Assembly (NCBI GenBank): GCA_023476565.1
Contig: JAMCVZ010000038.1
Coordinates: forward strand, 1-64,000
Length of the DNA stretch: 64,000 nucleotides
Reading direction: 5' to 3'
Source of the DNA: Nitrospirota bacterium
Lineage (GTDB): Bacteria; Nitrospirota; Thermodesulfovibrionia; Thermodesulfovibrionales; Dissulfurispiraceae
The translations under genes were made by a program, and so were the position numbers. Shown here piece after piece: positions 35,062 through 42,881 of the stretch. The first letter of the stretch is position 1; each line of letters starts with the position of its first letter. A model generated the notes under the pieces. The model did no database searches. It was not told the origin of the DNA and saw only the letters and a list, made by a program, of their open reading frames with translations.

Positions 35062-36201
35062 TCAATGGTTTGACGGTTTGTAATCTTTAAAGGGAAATAC
35101 AACCGGCGGTGATGGATACGGCGAAAGAAGCAGGAGCCCCTCCAGTCCCGGAGCATAGAACCGCTTGACCAGGTCTTTTCTGGTTTGGTCCGAGGGCTCC
35201 GTGCAGCCGTTGCTTCCCACTACTCCTATGAGACCATCTCCTGATTGGACAATTGCGGGGCTGCTTTCAAAAAAACTTACTACCCTCTTTGAGCGGCGTG
35301 GAATGAAGTAATAGACCCAGCAATTTGAGTCGTGGTCCGGATAAACCGCAGCCCCCCATTCCCGCTTGGTCCTGTAAACGCCGTCGTCAAGAAAGGGACG
35401 GCTGCTCATCGCGTCCATCCTGCCAAGATTGTACTCTTTCGCAAGGCGGAGCTGGAAATAATAGATGGCCATCTGGGCGCCGCCCTTGATGTAGTCGTCA
35501 TTTCCATCAAGCACCCCGGCCCTGCGGAACACCAATGCAAGGTCCTTTACCAGGCAGAGCGAGCCCGCAACGGCCTGATCCCCGCTCATAATCAGCAGGA
35601 GAAATCCTTTCGCAAAGAAATGCTTCATCTCTTCATATGAATCGATAACGGAAAAATCCCTGAAGCGTTTTTTAATGTGCGGCAGGAACATCCGATGGTA
35701 AAAGAAATCGAAGTCCTTCTCGTCGGTGGAGATCCGGCTGCTGAGCCCGTATTTTCCGGCAAGGTTGTTTGAGATCTCCCTCTTTTTCCTGTGGAACCGC
35801 TTTCTCACGTCATCCCATGTGCCCGAGGTGTCGATGATTTGCCGCACAAACTCCTGTCCCCTGAAGGTGTACAGGCCCCGGAATTCCGGTTCATACCTCC
35901 GGGGGAGGACCGCAATGCAGAGGTCCATGTCTTCCGCGGAGGAGTGAAGCATCTTCTTCAGGGCCGGAATCCAGATCCTCCGTTTTTTGATGATACGCAC
36001 AGGTTCTGCAAATATCTTGCGCAGCAGATAGTGCGTGAAAGGGGAATTGTCGGCAAAGAGGCACCGGAAGGGCTTATCCGTGTTTTTAAGTACCCCTTCG
36101 ACCAGTTCCGCCCGGATTATGTATTGGGACGCTGTCGGGTAAACCCGGCGTTTGATCGTTTTTAATAAGCTCACTTTCAATTCCCTCTTCGGTCCAACCA
36201 T
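35062..36201 (-). CDS. FemAB/GNAT-like protein, paralogue B
   Basis: A 379-residue protein aligned throughout with its downstream neighbour: YPTASQYIIRAELVEGVL, DNSPFTHYLLRKIFAEP, WIPALKKML, MDLCIAVLPRRYEPEFRGLY, FLDDGVYRTKREWGAAVYPDHDS, RKDLVKRFYAPGLEGLLLLS. Sequence identity is moderate, so the duplication is old. The start is not sure: ATG 36201 overlaps the upstream gene by 25 bases, but TTG 36180 (TTGA overlap) is also possible. Confidence 0.68.
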   Translation of the reverse strand: MVGPKRELKVSLLKTIKRRVYPTASQYIIRAELVEGVLKNTDKPFRCLFADNSPFTHYLLRKIFAEPVRIIKKRRIWIPALKKMLHSSAEDMDLCIAVLPRRYEPEFRGLYTFRGQEFVRQIIDTSGTWDDVRKRFHRKKREISNNLAGKYGLSSRISTDEKDFDFFYHRMFLPHIKKRFRDFSVIDSYEEMKHFFAKGFLLLIMSGDQAVAGSLCLVKDLALVFRRAGVLDGNDDYIKGGAQMAIYYFQLRLAKEYNLGRMDAMSSRPFLDDGVYRTKREWGAAVYPDHDSNCWVYYFIPRRSKRVVSFFESSPAIVQSGDGLIGVVGSNGCTEPSDQTRKDLVKRFYAPGLEGLLLLSPYPSPPVVFPFKDYKPSNH

Positions 36202-37364
36202 GACTTGACCTGCCGGAGGGTGTGAAATTTTTTCAGAAAATCTTTCCAGCCGTAACGGAGCATATAACGGCTCCATCCTTTCAGGGATTTCGGGTAAACC
36301 ACCAGGTAGCCGTATTCGTGGGAATTTTGAGTCCACTCCATCTTCCACGGCTCGCAGGCGCCGAGGAAATTGTACACCGAAAGTTCGGGATGACGGTAGA
36401 GATACTTGAACACTTCGAGCCGGAGCAGGTTCCCCGGGGAAAGATGGTGAAAAGACTCGTCATATCCGGGTTTGAGCAGGAAAACCGTATGCCCCAAGCG
36501 CAGACAGAAGTCGGATGCGACAGGAATCCCATTCAGTTTCAGCAGGAATAAAAGGAGATGATTCTGCTCCATTGCCCAATGGGCAAGCTGCCTGTAGAAC
36601 TTCTCCACCTCTTCCCGGCATTTGATCGCGGTCCCTGCTCTCCCTTTCCAATTGCGGTATTCGGTATCGAATACGGTATCCAGTATTTTGTCCAGATGTC
36701 CGCTTCTCTCTATTATTTCAAAATGGAATTCCCCACGGGCCTCGGCTTTCTTGCGGTTCCTTTTTAAAGTATTCCTGAGCCTGCCGGGCAGGCTGTTACA
36801 GAACGCGGCCCAGTCTTCCGTCCTCTCCAACCATGGCGCCCAGGGCTGGCTGTAGTGGTGAAAGGGAATTCTCCTGCAGCTCAATTCGGAGGTGAAGGAG
36901 ATCACGTTATCGCCTGATTTGGATAAATATTCAAAATGCATCAGTGCCTGAGGTTTGCGCTGATGCAGGATCTCCAGGAAGTGTGACAGGGCCCTCCGGC
37001 GCATGTCGGGATCGATGATAAAATCGAAATAGCAGGTGTGCGCATTGCTCAGAGAGGAGATAAAGTCACTTCCGTTTCCTGGAGAGGGTTTAATGCAGCA
37101 GGGGAAGATTGCTTTTATTTCCCCGCAGCTTTTAAGGACCACCACGAAGAGAGTGCTCTCTTTGCCGAAAGCTTTCCACCACAGGCGGAACCAGCCGTAG
37201 CTGATAAAGATGCTCAAGTCGCCGTAATTGAGGGACAGTGCATCCCATCTCTCGATAACCTCCCGGGGGAAATCCCAGCTGCTGTAGATCCAGCCCTCCC
37301 ATCCGCCATACATATCTATATGGTCCGGCATATGATGTGCCGCCGTACCGGATAGGCTGCCCAT
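36177..37364 (-). CDS. CelD/BcsL-type GNAT acyltransferase
   Basis: A 395-residue protein of the same broad class as the 32031 gene. FISYGWFRLWWKAFG comes early, then AHTCYFDFIIDPDMRRRAL, the basic linker LPGRLRNTLKRNRKKAEARG, LLLFLLKLNGIPVASDFCLRLG, and the closing YNFLGACEPWKMEWTQ. The last motif is the CelD-type F-L-G-x-E-x-W-K-x-x-W. Likely cytoplasmic, acting on lipid-linked intermediates or activated sugars. Confidence 0.8.
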   Translation of the reverse strand: MGSLSGTAAHHMPDHIDMYGGWEGWIYSSWDFPREVIERWDALSLNYGDLSIFISYGWFRLWWKAFGKESTLFVVVLKSCGEIKAIFPCCIKPSPGNGSDFISSLSNAHTCYFDFIIDPDMRRRALSHFLEILHQRKPQALMHFEYLSKSGDNVISFTSELSCRRIPFHHYSQPWAPWLERTEDWAAFCNSLPGRLRNTLKRNRKKAEARGEFHFEIIERSGHLDKILDTVFDTEYRNWKGRAGTAIKCREEVEKFYRQLAHWAMEQNHLLLFLLKLNGIPVASDFCLRLGHTVFLLKPGYDESFHHLSPGNLLRLEVFKYLYRHPELSVYNFLGACEPWKMEWTQNSHEYGYLVVYPKSLKGWSRYMLRYGWKDFLKKFHTLRQVKSWLDRRGN

Positions 37365-37410
37365 GCTTATGACCCGGATCGCCGGGGCCTGTTTGCCGGG
37401 GGAATAATTC

Positions 37411-38457
37411 TCATATGTCGTTATCCCCCGGAAGGAGATACCAATTCTTCTTGTCCAGCAGGAAGGAGAGGTGAGGGGAGTCCGGAGGCAGGTAGATGAT
37501 AACCCTTCCTTCCTTGCTCCTGAGGAAAAAACCGTATCTCTTGAGCTTTTTTAAAAAATACCTGTTTCCCGTAAAGCTGATGGATATCGAATCGATCCCC
37601 TCTTTTCTTTGAAAGGTGATGAATCCGGACAGTAAGGCGCTCAGGGTGGCCTGCAAATCCAGAGAAAGGAGATCGACTATAACGGTTTTGTTCTCGCTGG
37701 TGGAGAAGACGATATACCCGCTCATGTCCCCGTTATCCTGTACCAGTGTGAATACGGCGTACTTCCTGTGCGGAGAGCGGGTGAACCTCCAGAGCAAGTA
37801 TGCGCTGCTCCTCTCGCCGATAATCGGGAAATGGACCGATGCTTTCTCCCACAGGTCGTCGAACCTCCTGTCGAAGGAGGGAAGGATCTCAAAAGAATTT
37901 TCGCGTATCCTTCCGGAGTATTTTTCCATTGATGAATATTCCATAATGATATCCACCGGCTTGGCGATCATCTTTGCAAGGAGCGGCATGCTGTGGTATT
38001 TCTTGAGATGATAGTGGGATCTCAGGGGTTTGGTAAGCGTAAAGATCTCGCCGAGCATTTTACATCCCGCCCTGCTGGTCACGGGAACGGCCTGTTTGCT
38101 CGGGAACCCGTAGAGTATATCGAACTTTCTTGAAGCGCAGAAGGAGAGGGCCATCTTCTGTAATGAAGCGGCCGGACCGAACCCCCTGTGCTTTCTGTCT
38201 ATAGCGAAATCCCCGGCTATCCCTGCGATAAAACACTTTCCGTTGACGAGTATGCGCCTCGGGAACAATGAGGCGGCCCCGATTACCGAGCCTGTTTCGG
38301 GGTCCCTTGCAATGCAGCACGCCGCTGACCCGGCCGGGTTGCCTTCATATATCCATGAATATCTTTCTTCCGGCATGTCCTGGAAATTCCTTTCCCAGAG
38401 TCCGAGAATGGCTTCTCTATGTTCTTTAATATCAGCTTGAATAATTGAGTATGTCAT
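37411..38457 (-). CDS. GNAT-family acyltransferase
   Basis: A 348-residue protein. The N-terminal half is a clear GNAT domain: ILGLWERNFQDMPEERYSWI, AACCIARDPETGSVIGAASL, GDFAIDRKHRGFGPAASLQK for the R/Q-x-x-G-x-G/A acetyl-CoA loop, and ILYGFPSKQAVPVTSRAGC. The second half (FDDLWEKASVHFPIIGERSSAYLLWRF) is seen in GNAT proteins from EPS loci. It sits directly downstream of the exosortase gene. Confidence 0.8.
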   Translation of the reverse strand: MTYSIIQADIKEHREAILGLWERNFQDMPEERYSWIYEGNPAGSAACCIARDPETGSVIGAASLFPRRILVNGKCFIAGIAGDFAIDRKHRGFGPAASLQKMALSFCASRKFDILYGFPSKQAVPVTSRAGCKMLGEIFTLTKPLRSHYHLKKYHSMPLLAKMIAKPVDIIMEYSSMEKYSGRIRENSFEILPSFDRRFDDLWEKASVHFPIIGERSSAYLLWRFTRSPHRKYAVFTLVQDNGDMSGYIVFSTSENKTVIVDLLSLDLQATLSALLSGFITFQRKEGIDSISISFTGNRYFLKKLKRYGFFLRSKEGRVIIYLPPDSPHLSFLLDKKNWYLLPGDNDI

Positions 38458-38500
38458 GCCTGTCCCCCGATCACCGGAACAAAGACCCCGGACTTTTTTG

Positions 38501-40054
38501 TCAGGGCAGATAATTTCTCAGGACAGGAAGAAGCAGTTGAGCGAACTCTATTGCATCATGCAATGTCCTTTGGGCAGTATCAGGACTTTCCAGGCCGCAG
38601 GAGATTATTACGGTAGCGCCGTTCGTCCGTCTGTGGATGAGACCGTTAATGATTGTAATAAGCTTCTCCTTATATCTGTTTGCCGTAATCCGCCCTCCCA
38701 GATCATGCCAGTAGAGGAAGAGTGAGTTGCGCCCCCGCTCTTCAAGAATTGTTTTGTTGATCCGGGCAGGGGTGGCGGCATTCGCTGTGATTGCGATCTC
38801 CTCTGCCTTGCCGTAGAGTCTTTGCAGGCTGTAATGGGCGAGCTTTTTGTCCCGCCTCTGGAATTCAAAATACCCGATGTGAAGCCTTATTTCCCGCCCG
38901 CTGCCGTTTCTATAAGTCCTGTCAAGGTTGTAATCGGCGACTTGAGCTCTGAACGGCGCCGGACCGGAGACTGAGTCATCGCATTCCCAGTCTCCGATCA
39001 CGCGGGGAAGCGTGCTCAAAGGTGATTTCAAGGGAACGGGTTCGGGGGAGTACAGATTCAAGAAAACTCCCGCTATTAAGAGGATGCCTGTTGCAATAAA
39101 CCATACTTTGTTAAGGCGCGCCGGATTTGCCGTAATAAGACCGCCCCCGGCGGTGTTTTCCATGCTTCCGGCTTTTGGGCCTTGACGTGCAGGAATCCCG
39201 GCAAGAAACCAGGCCCCTGCTATGAGGAAAACAAATCCGATTACAGATACGAAGAATCCCTGGAAGATATGGAGGGGGCCGTGGACATCCTGCCCGGTGT
39301 AATACGTCCACATCCCTATCAAGGCTATCCGTACCGGATTCGCAAGGATCCCGATGATAACGGCAAGGATCACCAATCCGGCTCTCCGCATCCAGGTCCT
39401 CTGGGTAAAATATGCCAGCGGTACGCCCAGTGCAATGATCGATAAAAGATAGCGGACCCCGCTGCACGCATTAGCGACTTCGAGGATAGTGCCCGGCAAT
39501 TCAAGATACTGGGCATGCCGGAAAACCGGGATGTTGACGAGCCTCAATAATTCTGCGGAAACGGCCGCTGCAAAAAGCTGAAACGGCCAGTGCAGTCTGT
39601 CCATAACCGGATCCAGCAGTGCGGGGATCATCAGGACGAGATAGGCCAGGGGAAGGGAAAGGGCCTTCAGGTATCTCATGCCCGAAAGAATAACGACGAG
39701 CCCGGATAGGGTGACAATAAGGGAAATTTGCTGAATCATGGACACGCTGCCTATGTCCCCGAGGAGAAGCATGAGACAGCCCCCCAGCAGCAGGGCCATG
39801 CCGCCCGGGATATTGGGAAGAACCGGTATCTGCTTAAGCCTGTTCCTGTCGGCGTATATGAAATAGAGGCTGATGAAGGGCACGAGAAAGCCGTGGGAGT
39901 AGCCGTCGCGGTGCAGCCATATCCGGACAATAAACGACAGGGTATCGAAATAGGCGAATATAAGAACTGACGCAAGGAGGGCTGCTTTGGGCCATATCTT
40001 CACCGGCAGGAGCGAAGCGCAGGGCAGCGCCTGGTTTTTTGTATTGTTGTTCAT
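38501..40054 (-). CDS. Exosortase with fused EpsI domain
   Basis: A 517-residue inner-membrane cysteine transpeptidase-like protein that would cleave sorting signals of exported proteins. About eight helices carry the exosortase active-site residues: Cys197 in NACSGVRYL, Arg242 in NPVRIALIG and His262 in LHIFQG. From about residue 320 a periplasmic EpsI-like domain follows (LPRVIGDWECDD, HIGYFEFQRRDKKLAHYS). XrtA is usually separate from EpsI, so the fused form may be a different subtype. No protein ending in a PEP-CTERM-type sorting signal was seen in this window. Confidence 0.92.
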   Translation of the reverse strand: MNNNTKNQALPCASLLPVKIWPKAALLASVLIFAYFDTLSFIVRIWLHRDGYSHGFLVPFISLYFIYADRNRLKQIPVLPNIPGGMALLLGGCLMLLLGDIGSVSMIQQISLIVTLSGLVVILSGMRYLKALSLPLAYLVLMIPALLDPVMDRLHWPFQLFAAAVSAELLRLVNIPVFRHAQYLELPGTILEVANACSGVRYLLSIIALGVPLAYFTQRTWMRRAGLVILAVIIGILANPVRIALIGMWTYYTGQDVHGPLHIFQGFFVSVIGFVFLIAGAWFLAGIPARQGPKAGSMENTAGGGLITANPARLNKVWFIATGILLIAGVFLNLYSPEPVPLKSPLSTLPRVIGDWECDDSVSGPAPFRAQVADYNLDRTYRNGSGREIRLHIGYFEFQRRDKKLAHYSLQRLYGKAEEIAITANAATPARINKTILEERGRNSLFLYWHDLGGRITANRYKEKLITIINGLIHRRTNGATVIISCGLESPDTAQRTLHDAIEFAQLLLPVLRNYLP

Positions 40055-40070
40055 GATGGGTTCCGGCGCT

Positions 40071-41084
40071 TCAGGCTTCCAGTTTTTCCCGTGCTTTTTT
40101 TACCAGGCGCGCAGGTTGTTCCGCGTATATCTTTTTAAAGCCCTCGTCTCTCGTCATTACCCCCTCTCTTACCATGTTGGATATTTCCCAGGCGTAGGGG
40201 TGAAAGCGGTGCTTTTTTATATGCTCCTCATTGGCAAATGCATTGAGAAGGCAATTGGTGGAGTTGCTGTCGGTGTCCTCCGGAGACACCCATCCCAACT
40301 TCTGTATCTCATGCACGATCATACCCTCGTTGTAATATTCCCACGCCATCGGGTGAACATTATACGGGAACCTCCCGGGATCCGCATAATGCCTGTCCTG
40401 GAGGAAATAGGCGTCTATTTCGCCGCCGGCTATTTCTCTGAGGGGGGTCAGGATCGCCTGCTGGGTCATTCTGATGAAGGCCGGATTATTCCTCATTATC
40501 GAGGACTGCACAGGCGCCTGGCCGGGAGACCAGCCGTAGCCTATCATGGGAATGTGCAGCTCTATGGATGTCTTCAGGCAGAGCGACTTTACAATCCCCA
40601 TGCATGAGGTGCATATCGTACTCGCCCTCTCAAGGGTTTTTCGAGTATAGAGTTCCCGCCCGGAAGCAGCTTTGAAAATGCTTTTCAGGAGCTCCCAGCG
40701 CGGCTTGAATACTATATGGTCGATGCCGAGTCTGTCCGTTACCTTTTTGATATTGCCGGCTGCGGTTTCGGACAGAAAGCCGTTGTCGAAGCTCAGCGCC
40801 AGGATTCTCAGGTTGTATTTGTTTTTGAGCAGGCTCATCGTGTATGTCGAATCCTTACCGCCGCTGTAAGCCATAAGTATATCGTATGAATAGGTGCGCA
40901 GCCGGTCGGATTTATTGAGCTGATCGAGCAGCAGCTCGAAAAAGCCCTTGCTGGCTCTCTTTTTTTCCGCAGCGCTGTGCTCCCCCTTGCCGTTGAATTT
41001 CTGGCAGTGGCGGCAGACCCCGTCGGCGTTAAAGCTGATGCCGGGAAAGGTCTCCGGCAGGATGCATTTGGAGCAGATCTTCAT
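40071..41084 (-). CDS. N-acetyl sugar amidotransferase-like ATP-pyrophosphatase
   Basis: A 337-residue protein of the WbpG/PseA-like group. Four Cys near the start (C4, C7, C24, C27) look like a zinc site. The PP-loop SGGKDS at 74-79 binds ATP, and Cys pairs in STICTSCMG follow. Such proteins convert an acetamido group of a sugar to an acetamidino group using ammonia from a partner glutaminase. No hisH-like partner was seen, but the asparagine-synthase-like gene nearby could feed ammonia (inference). Confidence 0.82.
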   Translation of the reverse strand: MKICSKCILPETFPGISFNADGVCRHCQKFNGKGEHSAAEKKRASKGFFELLLDQLNKSDRLRTYSYDILMAYSGGKDSTYTMSLLKNKYNLRILALSFDNGFLSETAAGNIKKVTDRLGIDHIVFKPRWELLKSIFKAASGRELYTRKTLERASTICTSCMGIVKSLCLKTSIELHIPMIGYGWSPGQAPVQSSIMRNNPAFIRMTQQAILTPLREIAGGEIDAYFLQDRHYADPGRFPYNVHPMAWEYYNEGMIVHEIQKLGWVSPEDTDSNSTNCLLNAFANEEHIKKHRFHPYAWEISNMVREGVMTRDEGFKKIYAEQPARLVKKAREKLEA

Positions 41085-41088
41085 CGTG

Positions 41089-42624
41089 TCAGGCTGTTTT
41101 AAGCTCAGTTTTGCTTATCTTTCCGTTCGTTGTTTTAGGCAGGCAATCCCGTATCTCAACATATTTCGGGACCATGAAGGTTTCGAGGCGCTGCGAGCAG
41201 TACCGCAGGATATCCCTTTCGGACAGCCTTGCATTGCTTTCCAGCACTACATATGCTTTTACCGCCCGGCCCAGTATTTCATCGGGCACTCCTATAACGG
41301 CCGCTTCCAGAACGCCGTCAAGACTGTAGAGTGCGTTTTCGATTTCCCGGGGGCTCACTTTTTCTCCCTTGCATTTGATGATATCGTCCTTTCTGGCTAC
41401 GAAATAGAGATAACCCTCCTCATCCATTCTGAACAGGTCCCCGGTAAAGAGGGCTCTCTCCCCTGGATATGCGCCGGGCCTCAGACACCGGGTCGTCTCT
41501 TCAGGCATGCCCCAATAGCCGATCATTACGTGTGACCCCCTGATGACCAGTTCGCCGATCTCATCCGGGCCGGCCTTTTCACCTTTTTCGTTGACAAGAT
41601 AGACCTCCTCGTTCGGCATGCCCTTTCCGACGGAGTCGGGTCTCCTCTCGATCTCCCCGGGGGGGAGATAAGAGACCCGCTTGCATTCCGTAAGGCCGTA
41701 CATCGAGTAGAGCTTCGCATGCGGAAAAAGCTCCCTCAACCTCCTGATATGACTTAACGGCAAAGCAGCCGCCGTATTCGTTATGTATCTCAAAGACCTG
41801 AAATCGCGCTTCTCCATGTCTTTCAGCCTGAGCAGGAGTGCGAAGATCGTGGGGACGCCGGGGAACCCCGTGGCCTTCTCCCTTACCATTGTCTCCACCA
41901 CCTGGTAGGGGTAGGTGAAGGATTTTTCGAGTATGACTGTCCCGCCTATCTTGAATCCCATCAGTACCTGGTAAAGGCCGTAATCGAAAGACAGGGGAAG
42001 CACGGTAATGATCCTGTCGTTTTCATCGTTTTCAAGATACGTCGTTATCGAGTGCGCCGCTGAAACCATATTGAGGTGGGAGAGCATGACCCCTTTGGGA
42101 TGACCTGTAGAGCCCGACGTATAGATTATCGAGGCCAGGTCAAGGTCGATGCACGCGGGTCCTGCCGCCCTGCCAAGCCCGGCGCTGATTGCATCCTCGT
42201 AGCGTATGCACGGCGTCCCTCCGTTGTGGGCGCCGGCCATGACTACCGTCTGCAGGTGCGGGCACCCGAGCCCGCTCACTATGTCGGTCCTGCTCCCCTG
42301 CGTTGCCATTACTTTCGCCCTGCTGTTGTTCATTATGTACTCGAGCTTTTCTGCTTTTGTCGTAGGGTTTATCACCATGAATGCGGCGCCTGCTTTTAAT
42401 GCGGCAAATATCGTTACGACCGCCTCTGATGAATTGTCCATGAAGATTGCGACCCTGTCGCCGCGCCTGACGCCGCTCTCCATGAAAACAGCCGCGAGAG
42501 AGCTCGCCAGCGCATCGATTTCAGCATAGGTGAGGCCCTTCCCCTGGTGGATAAGGGCAACCTTGTCGGGGAATCTTCCGGCGCTGTGTTCAAGAAAGTT
42601 GTTGACTAATGTGTGCCGGAGCAT
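41089..42624 (-). CDS. Acyl-CoA ligase-like AMP-forming enzyme of exosortase EPS loci
   Basis: A 511-residue ANL-family adenylating enzyme. The ATP motif SIIYTSGSTGHPKG spans about 165-178. SMYGLTECKRVSYLPPG is motif A5, FTGDLFRMDEEGYLYFVARKDDIIKCKG covers A7-A8, and the C-terminal Lys is in TTNGKIS. It would activate a carboxylic or amino acid and load it on the acyl carrier protein encoded just upstream. It overlaps the carrier gene by 19 bases. Confidence 0.9.
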   Translation of the reverse strand: MLRHTLVNNFLEHSAGRFPDKVALIHQGKGLTYAEIDALASSLAAVFMESGVRRGDRVAIFMDNSSEAVVTIFAALKAGAAFMVINPTTKAEKLEYIMNNSRAKVMATQGSRTDIVSGLGCPHLQTVVMAGAHNGGTPCIRYEDAISAGLGRAAGPACIDLDLASIIYTSGSTGHPKGVMLSHLNMVSAAHSITTYLENDENDRIITVLPLSFDYGLYQVLMGFKIGGTVILEKSFTYPYQVVETMVREKATGFPGVPTIFALLLRLKDMEKRDFRSLRYITNTAAALPLSHIRRLRELFPHAKLYSMYGLTECKRVSYLPPGEIERRPDSVGKGMPNEEVYLVNEKGEKAGPDEIGELVIRGSHVMIGYWGMPEETTRCLRPGAYPGERALFTGDLFRMDEEGYLYFVARKDDIIKCKGEKVSPREIENALYSLDGVLEAAVIGVPDEILGRAVKAYVVLESNARLSERDILRYCSQRLETFMVPKYVEIRDCLPKTTNGKISKTELKTA

Positions 42625-42881
42625 AATTGTTTGCTGTCCTTTCTCTTCTTCACAATAAAAGCGGAGAGTTTGTTTATGGAATCGAAGTTGTCGGGGACCA
42701 GTTCGTCATCCGCGACAAGAATACCGAAGGCCCCTTCTACAAAAGATACCAGTTCGAGAACCCCTGTTGAGTCTATTATTCCTTTTCCCAGGAATGAGGC
42801 ATCATCGTTAAAATCATTGTCCCTCTGTCCGTAGAGGAAATTCTGCACAATGAAGCCCTTGATTTCAGACTTTAACTGCAT
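42606..42881 (-). CDS. Acyl carrier protein
   Basis: A 91-residue carrier protein, the size expected. The phosphopantetheine site is IIDSTGVLELVSFVE with Ser38. Its charged helices and FGILVADDELVPDNFDSINKL match dedicated carriers in EPS or ligase loci rather than fatty-acid AcpP. ATG 42881 follows GGGGGTGG. An in-frame GTG at 42890 is less likely. It overlaps the amidotransferase gene and the ligase, suggesting coupled translation. Confidence 0.9.
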   Translation of the reverse strand: MQLKSEIKGFIVQNFLYGQRDNDFNDDASFLGKGIIDSTGVLELVSFVEGAFGILVADDELVPDNFDSINKLSAFIVKKRKDSKQLCSGTH

